Shown piece after piece: positions 28,232-37,774 of a DNA stretch of 64,000 nt (positions within the stretch are counted from its first letter, which is position 1; each line of letters begins with the position of its first letter). The notes under the pieces are model-generated. The model saw only the letters and a program-made list of their open reading frames with translations. It did not search any database and was not told where the DNA came from. The stretch is from NCBI RefSeq assembly GCF_000179775.1, contig NZ_AEEB01000004.1:1-64000 (forward strand). Reading direction: 5' to 3'. The position numbers were made by a program, and so were the translations under genes. The stretch comes from Ahrensia sp. R2A130 (lineage in GTDB: Bacteria > Pseudomonadota > Alphaproteobacteria > Rhizobiales > Rhizobiaceae).

Positions 28232-29086
28232 CTACTCGGCGGCTGCAAAACGGGTGGCGTCTGCCCCGTAATGGGCGATGTAGCGCGGGTTTATGTCGGC
28301 AACTTTCAGCACCACCAGCACATCAGTTGTACCGAACTGGCGGTCGATTACGGCGTGACTGGCAACCTTCGCACCGAGGCGCAGATAGCCCTTCAGCAGA
28401 GGCGGCATAGCGGCTAGTGCGCGGCGCGGGTCCACGGTGATATCCGGATTGGCCATCGCAACAGTGTCGGCTGAAACACCGGCACAAGCCTCATTATCGG
28501 CCAGAGCCGCGTTGGCCGCCAGCCACGCGAAGGGCGCGGCGTGGTCGCTTACATCGGTTCCGGGAAACGACGCACAACCGAACATAATGTCGGTGCCTTC
28601 GCCCACCGCGTAGGCCCATGTTCCCTGCCACAGCAATTCCATCGTGCGCTTGGAACGGTAGTCGCGGTGGATGCAGGAGCGGCCGAGTTCTAGCCAGTTC
28701 TGGCTCGTATTTGCCAATAGAAGTTTATCAAGAGAGAATTCGGTCGCCGTATAAAAACCCTGCGATCCACGTTTACGGCCCGGCAACAAGCGGTAAGTGC
28801 CGACAATCCGGTCGCCCGCGTCACGGTCGATCACAAGAAGATGGTCGCAAACGGCATCGTAGGGATCGCGATCCAGCCGGCTGTGGCGGTTTTCCGATGA
28901 AGGTACCGCGCCCATTTCGCCGACAAAAACATCATAACGCAGCCGTTGGGCCAGTTCGATCTCGTCCTGCGTGCTCGCCAAACGCGTGATGAGCGGGCCG
29001 AGCTCACCAAGAACCCTGCCCGCATCAGCGGTGACACGCGACGGCGTACTGCTGCCGTTGTAAAGTTCGAGTTGCTGTACCGTCAT
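28232..29086 (-). CDS. olsB: L-ornithine N-alpha-acyltransferase OlsB
   Basis: First step of ornithine-lipid synthesis: transfers a 3-hydroxyacyl chain from ACP to ornithine. The 284-residue protein is a GNAT-fold acyltransferase of the autoinducer-synthase-like type: RLRYDVFVGEMGA near residue 50, DRDPYDAVCDHLLVID, RIVGTYRLLPG, then ELGRSCIHRDYR near residue 138. The C-terminal KGYLRLGAKVASHAVIDRQF is typical of OlsB/hemolysin-like proteins. The chosen ATG gives MTVQQLEL; a GTG 16 codons upstream is the alternative. olsA is not in the window. Confidence 0.86.
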   Translation of the reverse strand: MTVQQLELYNGSSTPSRVTADAGRVLGELGPLITRLASTQDEIELAQRLRYDVFVGEMGAVPSSENRHSRLDRDPYDAVCDHLLVIDRDAGDRIVGTYRLLPGRKRGSQGFYTATEFSLDKLLLANTSQNWLELGRSCIHRDYRSKRTMELLWQGTWAYAVGEGTDIMFGCASFPGTDVSDHAAPFAWLAANAALADNEACAGVSADTVAMANPDITVDPRRALAAMPPLLKGYLRLGAKVASHAVIDRQFGTTDVLVVLKVADINPRYIAHYGADATRFAAAE

Positions 29087-29188
29087 GATGCTCTGACCAA
29101 GCTTGCGCTGCGCCGTTGGGGTGCCTTGCAGCACGGGGTCATGTCAATTCGATGACGTGTGGCTCAGTTGCAGGTTCGACCTACCAGT

Positions 29189-31327
29189 TCAGGCGCTTTG
29201 GCATGCCGGGTTCAACACCCGTGCCAAAAGCTGGTCTGTCGCTTCCAGATCGAAGGGTTTGATGAGATAGCCCATGGCACCGCGGGCCGCAGCATCATCG
29301 CGGCTTTCCTGCTGACCATCGGCGGACAGGATGACCACCGGTTGGGCAGGGTCGAATTCGTGGATGGTATCAAGGGCATCAAAACCGTCCATCACCGGCA
29401 TGTGTCGGTCTAGAAAAACGATATCGAACTGCCCAGTTACCGCTTCTGCCACAGCCTGTTCGCCGTTCTCCACCACCGTAATGGTATGGCCGCAGCCTTC
29501 CAGAAGCGAACGGGCGATCATGGCGTTTACGGCTTCATCTTCCGCCAAAAGAATTGACAGCTTCCGGTTCATTTTCGGTGTCGAAGCCAACTGCTGTTCC
29601 TCATCGACCTGCGGAGACGTTGTTTCTTCCAGCACGCGCGACAGCGTCTCACGGCGCACGGGCCATGTGAGCCAACGGCCATAATGGGGAATTTCGTCGC
29701 CATGGCCGAAATGCCCGATATGGATCGTGGCATCATCTTTCTTGCCATCATTGCGGTCGGTTATAAGCAGATCTGCAGATGCATCAACCGTGTAGCCTAG
29801 CGCGCAGAGCATAGCTTCAAATGCCAAACCCGCTGGACCATCGTCGACTTCGAGCGCGATTGTTTTTGGCGAAAGTGATGGAGCGAGAGGCGGCGCGGCA
29901 ATTTCGATTTTGCGCTTGTCAGCATTGACCAATGGCAGCGTCACGGTGAAGACAGAGCCACTATCTTTACCGGTCGAAACCGAAATGTCTCCGCCCATGC
30001 GCACGACTATATGGCGGGAAATTGCAAGCCCGAGACCGGCCCCGTTGTGGGCGCGGGTGGAGCCGTCATCGGTTTGCACGAAGGGCTGGAAGATGCGGTC
30101 GCGGTCTTTGTCTGCAATGCCCGGGCCGGTGTCGGAAACGACCAGACACAGCTCATCGATGCTGTGGCGGTGGGCGCACAGCGAAACGCTGCCTTGATCG
30201 GTGAACTTGAGCGCATTGCCCAGCAAGTTCACCAGCACCTGACGCAACCGCCCCCCATCTGCCAGAATGCTGGCGGGTAAAGTGGGGTCGATATAAGTGG
30301 AAATGGGCAGGCTTTTGGCGGCAGCACGAGAGGCCATCATCGCGGCCACGCCTTCCAAAAGCTGTTCGAGCTTCACCGGCTCCGTCTGGATCGACAGGTC
30401 GCCCTGCTCCATCCGGGCGGTGTCGAGCAGGTCTTCAATGAGAGCGAGAAGCGTATCGCCGCTTGTTTTCAAAATCGACAGGTGGTCGCGCTGGGTTGCA
30501 TCCAGCGGGGTGCGGGCCAGAAGCTGGGCTACACCCATGACGCCGTTAAGCGGGGTGCGAACTTCGTGGCTGATGGTGGCGAGAAAACGCGATTTCGCCT
30601 CGCTGGCAGCTTGGGCAGCGGCGGCAGCTGCAGCGAGTTCATGCTCATGGTTTTTGCGGGCTGTGATATCGCGGGCAATGGAGCGAATACCCATCATGCC
30701 GGATTGAAGGTCGCGGGCTGGCAGATCGCGCCAAGCGAACCAGCGCTGACCCTGTGTCGTCTCCACCATAATGTCGCGTGTGCCCGCATCGATATCGGAC
30801 TCCGGCAGAGCAAAGCGTTGCTGGTCGAAGAGGCTCGAATACGTTTCGTTGGCATGGCGCACATCACCATCGCGGTTGCGCTGGATGAGAACGTCGCCAA
30901 AGGCTTCGGCTACGGAGCGGTGCAACTCTTCGCTTTCGCGAATTTCCCAGCTGCGATCTTCAAGACCTTCAAGACGGTCAGCCAGCGCGGCGTTGGCTTC
31001 ACCCATGGTGTGGATGATGCCCTGCTGCACCAAAATGACGGCAACCGTGGCCGCCGTTGCGGCCTGCCAAAGCGACATGCCCAATTGCAGCAGGCCGAAG
31101 AAACCGAGAAACGCTGCCAGAATTGCCGCTGCGGCCATCCAGACACGAGAGGACTGACGCAATGCAGTAGCCAACCTACGCGCCACACCCTGTTTCACCC
31201 ACGATGGGGGCTGTTCGCCCAGCAGCCGTCTGCGCTCGCGCAAAAGGTGGCCGGGATCGAGATCCTGCCGATCATTTGTTGCGGGGTATGGTGCCGCCTG
31301 AGGTGTGGATGGCATCGATTGGTTCAT
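29189..31327 (-). CDS. Hybrid sensor histidine kinase with PAS and receiver domains
   Basis: A 712-residue inner-membrane sensor. Two adjacent hydrophobic stretches (about residues 63-100) are followed by a short coiled coil, a PAS domain (about 130-225; VAEAFGDVLIQRNRDGD), HisKA with the phospho-His in FLATISHEVRTPLNG near residue 250, HATPase (LVNLLGNALKFTDQG near 364; GAGLGLAISRHIV), a degenerate receiver-like stretch, and a C-terminal receiver (ILLAEDEAVNAMIARSLL near 590, phospho-Asp in IVFLDRHMPVMDG). No periplasmic sensor domain is visible, so the signal may be cytoplasmic through PAS. Its partner phosphotransferase is not in the window. The start is not firm; an upstream GTG exists at 31360. 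Confidence 0.88.
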   Translation of the reverse strand: MNQSMPSTPQAAPYPATNDRQDLDPGHLLRERRRLLGEQPPSWVKQGVARRLATALRQSSRVWMAAAAILAAFLGFFGLLQLGMSLWQAATAATVAVILVQQGIIHTMGEANAALADRLEGLEDRSWEIRESEELHRSVAEAFGDVLIQRNRDGDVRHANETYSSLFDQQRFALPESDIDAGTRDIMVETTQGQRWFAWRDLPARDLQSGMMGIRSIARDITARKNHEHELAAAAAAAQAASEAKSRFLATISHEVRTPLNGVMGVAQLLARTPLDATQRDHLSILKTSGDTLLALIEDLLDTARMEQGDLSIQTEPVKLEQLLEGVAAMMASRAAAKSLPISTYIDPTLPASILADGGRLRQVLVNLLGNALKFTDQGSVSLCAHRHSIDELCLVVSDTGPGIADKDRDRIFQPFVQTDDGSTRAHNGAGLGLAISRHIVVRMGGDISVSTGKDSGSVFTVTLPLVNADKRKIEIAAPPLAPSLSPKTIALEVDDGPAGLAFEAMLCALGYTVDASADLLITDRNDGKKDDATIHIGHFGHGDEIPHYGRWLTWPVRRETLSRVLEETTSPQVDEEQQLASTPKMNRKLSILLAEDEAVNAMIARSLLEGCGHTITVVENGEQAVAEAVTGQFDIVFLDRHMPVMDGFDALDTIHEFDPAQPVVILSADGQQESRDDAAARGAMGYLIKPFDLEATDQLLARVLNPACQSA

Positions 31328-31439
31328 TCCAAAATGACACCACAGATGTGTTGCCAGCACATTACCGGAATGGATTCAGATTGTTCAATTTTCGTGATGC
31401 AATGCGCAGTTGCCGTGATACGGCGGCCAAACCTTAACG

Positions 31440-32969
31440 CTATGCCGAAGTTAGTCTTCGTCCGGCCATACGATAAGAGATCGCCTCGGCCAAATGAATG
31501 CGACCTACCGTGTCTTTGCCTTCTAGGTCGGCCAGTGTGCGCGCAGTTTTGAGAATGCGGTGGTAGCCGCGGGCGGAGAACTTCATGGCATCTGCGGCAT
31601 CGCGCAACAATTGCTGGCCAGCCGCATCGGGCCTCGCCACTTCTTCGATTACCGTGTTGGGGGCCAGCGCATTGGTGGTGATATGCAGGCCGAGGCCCGC
31701 ATATCGCTCGGCCTGAACGGCGCGGGCCGTTGCGACGCGAGCAGCGATGGTGGCCGAGGTTTCACCGCCTGCAGCAGGCGTCATCAGATCGGCTGCGGAG
31801 ACGGCGGGCACTTCGACGCGCAGGTCGATGCGGTCCATCAATGGGCCTGAAATGCGGGCTTGATAATCGGCAGCGCAGCGGTCGCCACGACGGCACGTGT
31901 GGCCCGGTTCGCCTGCCATGCCGCAACGACAGGGGTTCATCGCGGCGATCAACTGAAAGCGTGACGGATAGGACACGCGATGGTTGGCGCGGGCGATGAC
32001 GATCTCGCCAGTTTCCAGCGGTTGGCGCAGCGAGTCCAAAACTTGCGGTGTGAACTCGGGAAATTCATCGAGGAACAGCACGCCATTATGAGCCAATGAC
32101 ACCTCGCCCGGCTTGGCCTTCAAACCACCGCCGACCATCGCGGCCATGGAGGCAGAATGGTGGGGTTCGCGGAAGGGGCGGGCAGACGACAATTTGCCGT
32201 CTGCCAACTCACCGGCAATGGACGCAATCATCGACACTTCCAGCAGTTCACGCGGCTGGAGTGGTGGGAGAATAGACGGCAGGCGCGAGGCCAGCATGGA
32301 TTTGCCGGACCCGGGTGGGCCGACGAAAACGAGATTGTGGGAACCGGCAGCGGCCACTTCCAGCGCGCGCTTGGCGGTTTCCTGTCCGCGAATATCGGCC
32401 ATATCCCCGTGGGCCAATTGCCCGTCGCGCATACCCGCCGTCGGTCGCGACAGGTGCTGCGTGCCTTTGAAGTGGTTGGCCATTGCGATGAGAGAGCGCG
32501 GGGCAAGCACATCCATCTCCGGGTCCGCCCATGCGGCTTCCGAGCCACTGACATGGGGGCAGATGAGACCCTTTCCCAGGGCGTTTGCGCCCATTGCGGC
32601 GGGCAAAGCACCAGCGACGGGCGCAATGGTGCCATCAAGCGCAAGTTCACCCATGGCAATAAAACCGTCCAGCGCGTCAGCTGGCATCGCGCCCATAGCG
32701 GCCATCAGCGCCAGCGCGATGGGCAGATCGTAATGACTGCCTTCTTTGGGCAAGTCGGCGGGCGCGAGGTTCACGGTGATTTTCTTATGCGGCATGGCGA
32801 GGCCCGACGCATGAAGCGCCGCGCCGATACGCTCGCGACTTTCCGCCACCGCCTTATCGGCGAGGCCGACAATATGCATGGCGTGTTTGCCGGGGCCGAT
32901 CATCACCTGCACATCGACAGGCACGGCGGTGATGCCTTGAAAGGCGACAGTTGCGCAGTGGGCGACCAT
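31440..32969 (-). CDS. comM: YifB/ComM family AAA+ ATPase (Mg-chelatase-like)
   Basis: A 509-residue hexameric helicase that promotes branch migration in natural transformation and repair. The N-terminal Lon-like fold (residues 1-170, VDVQVMIGPGKHAMHIVGLA; KITVNLAPADLPKEG) is followed by the AAA core with Walker A GPPGSGKSMLASRLPSI near residue 215 and Walker B GVLFLDEFPEFTPQVLD near residue 295. The C-terminal part has a four-Cys zinc motif in CRCGMAGEPGHTC...C near residue 350. A LexA-type box lies about 107 bases upstream, consistent with SOS control of comM reported for alphaproteobacteria. Confidence 0.93.
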   Translation of the reverse strand: MVAHCATVAFQGITAVPVDVQVMIGPGKHAMHIVGLADKAVAESRERIGAALHASGLAMPHKKITVNLAPADLPKEGSHYDLPIALALMAAMGAMPADALDGFIAMGELALDGTIAPVAGALPAAMGANALGKGLICPHVSGSEAAWADPEMDVLAPRSLIAMANHFKGTQHLSRPTAGMRDGQLAHGDMADIRGQETAKRALEVAAAGSHNLVFVGPPGSGKSMLASRLPSILPPLQPRELLEVSMIASIAGELADGKLSSARPFREPHHSASMAAMVGGGLKAKPGEVSLAHNGVLFLDEFPEFTPQVLDSLRQPLETGEIVIARANHRVSYPSRFQLIAAMNPCRCGMAGEPGHTCRRGDRCAADYQARISGPLMDRIDLRVEVPAVSAADLMTPAAGGETSATIAARVATARAVQAERYAGLGLHITTNALAPNTVIEEVARPDAAGQQLLRDAADAMKFSARGYHRILKTARTLADLEGKDTVGRIHLAEAISYRMAGRRLTSA

Positions 32970-33075
32970 GATACTTGCCTCGCTTCGGCAGACCGTCCGC
33001 GCTTCCCCACGCCAACCAGCCCGCTCGTTCTACCCTCTCGCCTTTCAGGCTAACGGGACGCCGGACAGAGCGCAA

Positions 33076-33090
33076 GAACAAATATAGAAC
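33076..33090 (-). promoter_or_regulatory. LexA (SOS) box upstream of comM
   Basis: Exact GTTC-N7-GTTC direct repeat on the minus strand (GAAC-AAATATA-GAAC on the plus). Alphaproteobacterial LexA binds this direct repeat, unlike the CTG-N10-CAG palindrome of enterobacteria. It is 107 bases upstream of the comM start, and comM is a reported SOS gene in the class. Confidence 0.7.
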
Positions 33091-33122
33091 ATTTTCAAGC
33101 CGTCACGCGACCTCATCATTTT

Positions 33123-33467
33123 CTATTGAGGGGACGAAATCATCGCTATCCGGCTGGCGAGGGCCATCGCGGGTCGGGAGTCTAAAAGTCCCATCGAACC
33201 GAAGAAAAAACCGATCAGCGCCTCGAAAACGACAAGCCCCAACAGATAGATATTAGCCACCAGAAACAGCATCACCGGCAATGTGATGAACATCGCTTCT
33301 ACCGAACCCATACCCATCAGCCGCACCGCTGCGAGCCACACCCAGATGCACAGCATGTTGAAAAACAAGAACACCGAAAGGCCGCACAAAAAGCCTGCGA
33401 AGGGATGAAATATCCAAACGCGGAGGGTGCCCCGCAGGGGTGAGAACAGGATCGCACGCACGCTCAT
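33123..33467 (-). CDS. Hypothetical membrane protein
   Basis: 114 residues with three hydrophobic segments (about 21-50, 60-78 and 79-95) including FAGFLCGLSVFLFFNMLCIW and VANIYLLGLVVFEALIGFF. No family recognised. It lies alone between comM, whose upstream region it borders, and a plus-strand small membrane protein. Its charge pattern (basic N-terminal end, then hydrophobic) is that of a real inner-membrane protein, but no ribosome site is obvious. Confidence 0.55.
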   Translation of the reverse strand: MSVRAILFSPLRGTLRVWIFHPFAGFLCGLSVFLFFNMLCIWVWLAAVRLMGMGSVEAMFITLPVMLFLVANIYLLGLVVFEALIGFFFGSMGLLDSRPAMALASRIAMISSPQ

Positions 33468-33680
33468 CTACCCTCCCCTTCCCCGGCTTTGCACAAAATC
33501 CTTGTTGGCGAACCCTGCCGTTCTGCGGCGGTTTTGTCATATTTTTCAGGTGCAATCGATGATGTCTGCGATTGTCCGGCAACCGAAATTCAGATACTCA
33601 TTGACAGTCAGCCGGATGGGCGCCCACGCGGGTTTTCGCGTCGCCCGCATCTAAAACGTAGGCTGACCTTCGAACCAACA

Positions 33681-33929
33681 ATGAATATCAACCGTTTCGC
33701 GCGTCACGAACAGACGCTCAAATGGATTGCGCTTGGCCTCGGCCTCGCCAGCACCATTGCCATCGTTCAAAACTGGCACCCGTGGCCGCTCTATCTCGGT
33801 CTGCCCTTCTGCCTCATCTGGATTTACTGCGCCTGGCTGCACACCGAGAAGCAGTTGAAGTGGATCAACATCACATTTTCCGTGCTCTACAGCTACGGTA
33901 TCCTAAAGCACGTGGCGGGATGGGGTTAG
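33681..33929 (+). CDS. Small two- to three-helix membrane protein
   Basis: 82 residues: MNINRFARHEQTLKWIALG leads into a first helix (IALGLGLASTIAIVQNW), then a second (YLGLPFCLIWIYCAWLH) and a third (INITFSVLYSYGILKHV). The spacing with Trp/Tyr at helix ends suggests a compact inner-membrane protein. The frame is open further upstream, but that part is not membrane-like and the ATG at 33681 starts the conserved-looking part. Function unknown. Confidence 0.6.
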   Translation: MNINRFARHEQTLKWIALGLGLASTIAIVQNWHPWPLYLGLPFCLIWIYCAWLHTEKQLKWINITFSVLYSYGILKHVAGWG

Positions 33930-33932
33930 GCC

Positions 33933-34394
33933 TCACCGCCAGAACGTTCGTGTCATCATGATCGTAGCATCTTCACCGTCGGGGTAGTGGCCGGTCCGGG
34001 TGCCGACCTTGCGGAAACCGATATCGTCGTAGAGGCGGTTGGCCGATCTATTGGACGGGCGCACGAAAATGCGCATGAGCGGACGGTGGCAGCTCGCGAT
34101 GGCTTGAAAAAGCAAGGCACGAGCCACGCCGGACCGCCGGTATGGTTCAACAACGACCATGGAGTCACCGCTGGTCCAAGGTCGCATCGGCCTGTCGCGC
34201 AACATCGCGTGGCCAACGATTCGACTGTCGATTTCCGCGATCAGCAGATATTCGCGATGATCTTCATGCCCGCCGGACTGGCCGATATCGGCAGGCGGAA
34301 CCAGACCTTCGGCAAATTCTGCCCAGTGAAACGCCTCAGCCACAGCAATATCAGCAGGCTCATGGGCACGGATGATGAGGCGTTCGGGTGTCAC
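33933..34394 (-). CDS. GNAT family N-acetyltransferase
   Basis: A 153-residue acetyl-CoA-dependent acetyltransferase. Motif A is [20 protein letters not shown] near residue 80, where the usual Q/R-x-x-G-x-G/A loop reads RRSGVA, and motif B is [20 protein letters not shown] near residue 112. The substrate is unknown. The GTG start overlaps the gshB stop by 4 bases (GTGA), so it is the second gene of a gshB operon. Confidence 0.78.
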   Translation of the reverse strand: MTPERLIIRAHEPADIAVAEAFHWAEFAEGLVPPADIGQSGGHEDHREYLLIAEIDSRIVGHAMLRDRPMRPWTSGDSMVVVEPYRRSGVARALLFQAIASCHRPLMRIFVRPSNRSANRLYDDIGFRKVGTRTGHYPDGEDATIMMTRTFWR

Positions 34395-35353
34395 ACCTTC
34401 TTCGCCTCGATTGCATCCCACAAGAGCGCTGCAATATCGGCACCGCCGAACTTCTTCACCTCGCGGATGCCGGTGGGGGATGTCACGTTGATCTCTGTCA
34501 TGTAGTCGCCGATCACGTCTATGCCGACGAAGATGAAGCCGCGGCGCTTCAACTCCGGCCCGATACGGGCGCAGATTTCGTGTTCGCGCTCGGTCATGCC
34601 AATAGCTTCGGCGCGTCCACCCACATGCATGTTGGAGCGGGCTTCGTCTTCACCGGGAATGCGGTTGATCGCCCCCACCGCTTCGCCGTCCACCAAAATG
34701 ATACGTTTGTCGCCGGCGCGCACCTCGCTCATGTAGCGCTGGGCGATCATCGGTTCGGGCGTCATTTCGTGGAACATCTCGATGAGCGATGACAAGTTCT
34801 GGTCGCCGGGCTGCACGCGAAAAACGCCTGCACCGCCATTGCCGTAGAGCGGTTTGACGATGATATCGCCGAATTCCTTGTAGAAGGCGCGGATGTCGTC
34901 CGGAGCGCGAGAGATCAGGGTCTCCGGCATCAGGTCGGGAAATTCCGTGACGAAGATTTTCTCCGGCGCGTTGCGCACTTCGGCGGGGTTGTTGACCACC
35001 AGCGTCTTGCCCGGCCCTTCGCCATGAATGCGCTCCAACAGGTGGGTCGCGGTGATGTAGCCCATGTGAAAGGGCGGGTCTTGACGCATGTGGATGACGT
35101 CCATGGACGCCAAATCTTCGCGCTTCGCCTCGCCCAGCGTGAAGTGGTTGCCTTCTTCATCACGCACCTGAACAGGTTCGCAGGGGGCGGAAACCACGCC
35201 GTCGCGCATGGCAAGGTTGCCCACTTCGTAATGGAACAGTTCATGCCCCCTCGCCTGCGCTTCCAGCATGATGGCGAAGGTCGAATCGCCTGTAATCTGC
35301 ACGGTGGAAATATGGTCCATCTGGACGGCAACGCGGAGGGGTTCAATCGACAT
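34391..35353 (-). CDS. gshB: Glutathione synthetase
   Basis: Joins gamma-glutamylcysteine and glycine using ATP. The 320-residue protein has the prokaryotic GshB N-terminal domain ([40 protein letters not shown]) and the ATP-grasp domain ([18 protein letters not shown] near residue 145; [17 protein letters not shown]; and the metal-binding [14 protein letters not shown] near residue 289). Glutathione is the main low-molecular thiol of alphaproteobacteria. It is followed by an overlapping acetyltransferase gene. Confidence 0.95.
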   Translation of the reverse strand: MSIEPLRVAVQMDHISTVQITGDSTFAIMLEAQARGHELFHYEVGNLAMRDGVVSAPCEPVQVRDEEGNHFTLGEAKREDLASMDVIHMRQDPPFHMGYITATHLLERIHGEGPGKTLVVNNPAEVRNAPEKIFVTEFPDLMPETLISRAPDDIRAFYKEFGDIIVKPLYGNGGAGVFRVQPGDQNLSSLIEMFHEMTPEPMIAQRYMSEVRAGDKRIILVDGEAVGAINRIPGEDEARSNMHVGGRAEAIGMTEREHEICARIGPELKRRGFIFVGIDVIGDYMTEINVTSPTGIREVKKFGGADIAALLWDAIEAKKV

Positions 35354-35555
35354 GAGGCGGGCATCTTTCGTAAACTTGGTGCATGTTCATATGGTAACTG
35401 CAGCGCCTAACGCCACCCCGAATAAGACAGGTAAAGGCGCAGGCGCTTTCAACTTTACGGGATGCGGCGAAAGGCGTGTGCAACGGGCAGCCCGCCACAA
35501 CGTTGATGCGGTATACGGTCAGTGGGGACCATAACATTTGCAAAACGGAGCCAAC

Positions 35556-36209
35556 ATGGACGATGCACTGCCATCGAAAGACACCACACCCGTTTGGCGC
35601 GTGGTTCCCTATCAGACGGCTACGCCGAGCGAGTTGATCGTGAATGTGCGGGAAGTTCTGCCACGTGACCGCTCGGTTATCGAAGCGGGCTACGCCCAGC
35701 TTTCAGACCGCAGCCGCAGGCTGCGCTACCTTTCCGCTCACCAGTTTCTGTCCGACGCGGAATTGGACGATATCGTGACAAATGACGGCTACCATCGCAT
35801 GGCGCTGGGGGCAGAAATCAAGAATGTCGACAGCGCGCCGTCACCTGTGGGTGTGGCACGCTATGTGCGGAATTTAGAACAGCCGGACGAAGCAGAATTT
35901 GCGATAACCACGGCGGACGAGTTTCACGGGCTTGGTATAGGAATGCTGCTGTTAGGAAGCCTTGCCAAACAGGCGGCTTTCGTCGGGATAGACCGCTTTA
36001 CCGCGCTGGTGAGCCCGGATAATGGCGCGATGCTGCACATTTTGCAAAATCTAGGCGGCACACAGGAGGGGGCGTCGGAAGACAATATCTGTGTGACATT
36101 GCCCCTCACGCGGTCGTCACGGTCTTACCCTGACAATCCGACGGGGCGGCGGTGGAAGAAGGCGTTTGGGCTGACACGACTTGTGCAGGTGGATGGGACG
36201 AGCGATTAA
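35556..36209 (+). CDS. GNAT family acetyltransferase
   Basis: 217 residues with a GNAT core: FAITTADEFHGLGIGMLLLG near residue 112, where HGLGIG is the acetyl-CoA loop, then VSPDNGAMLHILQNLGG near residue 157. The block VREVLPRDRSVIEAGYAQLSDRSRRLRYL near residue 27 resembles acetyltransferase domains linked to protein-acetylating enzymes; the target is unknown. GGAG is placed about 8 bases before the ATG. It is divergent from gshB. Confidence 0.75.
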   Translation: MDDALPSKDTTPVWRVVPYQTATPSELIVNVREVLPRDRSVIEAGYAQLSDRSRRLRYLSAHQFLSDAELDDIVTNDGYHRMALGAEIKNVDSAPSPVGVARYVRNLEQPDEAEFAITTADEFHGLGIGMLLLGSLAKQAAFVGIDRFTALVSPDNGAMLHILQNLGGTQEGASEDNICVTLPLTRSSRSYPDNPTGRRWKKAFGLTRLVQVDGTSD

Positions 36210-36278
36210 CAAATTGATTTTCGCTCCGCGCCTCAACCGGTGTTCGGCGGCTGTTTCAAAGACCAGGGAGCGTTGACA

Positions 36279-36878
36279 ATGCCATTTTTGTTTCAGTGGG
36301 AGCACATCAACAATCGACAGCCGGAATTCGGCGTCTATTTCGATGAGGACAGGAATCCGATCGAACCTAGAGAGCTTTGGCAACCCGATTTCGTGCCGGA
36401 CGAGAGCGAATGGCCTATTCGTTACCGGCAGGTCTCGAAACACAAGACATTGCCCGACTTCATGACTCTACCATCATCCAGCACGCTGGTTGTGAACGAG
36501 CGTGCCCGCGATCTCTTCCGCAGTTTCGAGCCGGTCCGGCATGTTTACGTGCCGCTGGAATTCGAGCTGCCCACGGGTGAGGTCGCGAAGGATCAGTTCT
36601 GGCTCTTCCGCCTGACGGACTTGGTGGAGGACGGGATAGTGGTCGAACAGTCCGATATAAATATCGTGAAGAGCTCGGTCCCACCTTACAAGCCGGGCAT
36701 ATATGGCACCTATAAAATCTCGCCCCGGCTGACATGGAAGTCCGAGAAGATCGAGGGGCGTCACATCTGGGCTGATAGCTGGCTGAAGCGAGACATGTGC
36801 ATCTCCGACGAATTGGCCGCGGAGATGCGGCGCCTGAAGATGAAGTATATCGACCTGACACAAGGCGGGGTTGTCTGA
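36279..36878 (+). CDS. Imm11-like (DUF1629-type) protein, copy 1
   Basis: 199 residues, starting MPFLFQWEHINNRQPEFGVY. The layout (FVPDESEWP; LVVNERARDLFRSFEP; WLFRLTDLVEDG; ending in WADSWLKRDMCISDELAAEMRRLKMK) looks like the Imm11/DUF1629 family, in which many members are immunity proteins of polymorphic toxins. That assignment comes from the overall pattern and was not searched. No toxin gene is adjacent. The upstream in-frame ATG at 36240 is rejected because the leader there is shared non-coding sequence with copy 2. Confidence 0.62.
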   Translation: MPFLFQWEHINNRQPEFGVYFDEDRNPIEPRELWQPDFVPDESEWPIRYRQVSKHKTLPDFMTLPSSSTLVVNERARDLFRSFEPVRHVYVPLEFELPTGEVAKDQFWLFRLTDLVEDGIVVEQSDINIVKSSVPPYKPGIYGTYKISPRLTWKSEKIEGRHIWADSWLKRDMCISDELAAEMRRLKMKYIDLTQGGVV

Positions 36879-36981
36879 TGGCGCGTGATCCGGACTGGGA
36901 GTGGCTTTCGTTTCCGCATTTCTTCGCCCCGCGCCACGGCCGGTGTCCTGCGGCTGTTTCTAAAGCTGAGGAGCGCTGACC

Positions 36982-37581
36982 ATGCCGTTTTTGTTTCAGT
37001 GGGAAGACATCAACAACCGACAACCGGAATTCGGCGTCTATTTCGACGAGGACAGGAATCCTATCACGCCAAAAGATCTTTGGGAGCCTGACTTCGTGCC
37101 AGACGAAAGCGAATGGCCTCTTCGCTATTGGCAGGGAACTAAGCATAAAACGCTGCCTGACTTCATGAACTTGCCGACTTTTGGTACGCTGGTCGTGAAT
37201 GAGCGTGCGCGTGATCTCTTCCGTTGCTTGGAGCCTAACAGACATGTTTATGTGCCGCTGGAACTTGCGCTGCATGGTGGCGAGGTGGCGAAGGACCGGT
37301 TCTGGCTCTTCCGTCTAACAGACCTGGTGGAAGATGGTTTGGTGGTAGAACAATCTGACATAAGTGTCGTGAAGAGCTCGGTCCCACCCTACGAGCCGGG
37401 CATGTACAGTACCCCAAAAATCTCGCCAAAGCTGACGTGGAAGTCCGAGAAGATCGAAGGTCGACACATCTGGGCCGATAGCTGGCTTAAGCGAAAAATG
37501 TGCGTGTCCGACGAGTTGGCCGCAGAAATGCGTCGGCAGAAGATGAAGTATATCGATCTCACCGAAGGTGAGGTTGTCTGA
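36982..37581 (+). CDS. Imm11-like (DUF1629-type) protein, copy 2
   Basis: 199 residues, the same length as copy 1 and colinear with it without gaps. Differences cluster in the middle (for example SSSTLVV versus TFGTLVV, FRSFEPVRH versus FRCLEPNRH), while the ends KSSVPPY and WADSWLKR are near identical. Both copies keep the frame, which points to selection rather than decay. A gap of 103 bases separates them. Orphan immunity-gene arrays of this kind are known for other families; here that is inference. Confidence 0.62.
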   Translation: MPFLFQWEDINNRQPEFGVYFDEDRNPITPKDLWEPDFVPDESEWPLRYWQGTKHKTLPDFMNLPTFGTLVVNERARDLFRCLEPNRHVYVPLELALHGGEVAKDRFWLFRLTDLVEDGLVVEQSDISVVKSSVPPYEPGMYSTPKISPKLTWKSEKIEGRHIWADSWLKRKMCVSDELAAEMRRQKMKYIDLTEGEVV

Positions 37582-37714
37582 TGGCGCGTGATCCGGGTCC
37601 AAACGCTTGTACCTTGTCGTTTCTTCATGCCGTACCAACAAGCTTGGTCGTGACCCCTGCGGAATTGAAACGCGACTGGCACCGCAAGCAAAGCAGCGGT
37701 CGGTAAAAATACGC

Positions 37715-37759
37715 CGTGCCCGCGCAGCAACTCCCGCAAGGCGATAGCGTGAGCGCAAG
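37715..37759 (-). repeat. Dispersed palindromic intergenic repeat, copy D
   Basis: Minus-strand reading: TTGCGCTCACGCTATCG, then CCTTGCGGGAG (a weakened hairpin), then TTGCTGCGCGGGC. It lies between the Imm11-like pair and ybaB, which converge. Confidence 0.65.
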
Positions 37760-37774
37760 CCAAACAGCCGGTCT

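Larger units (their letters stand above)
36223..37599 (+). repeat. Tandem duplication of about 703 bp carrying two Imm11-like genes
   Basis: The two genes start 703 bases apart and share not only coding sequence but the leader (CGCTCCGCGCCTC / CGCCCCGCGCCAC ... GGCGGCTGTTTC / TGCGGCTGTTTC) and the trailer (TGATGGCGCGTGATCCGG after both stops). The whole unit, promoter side included, was therefore copied head to tail, and both copies remain open. Confidence 0.85.
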
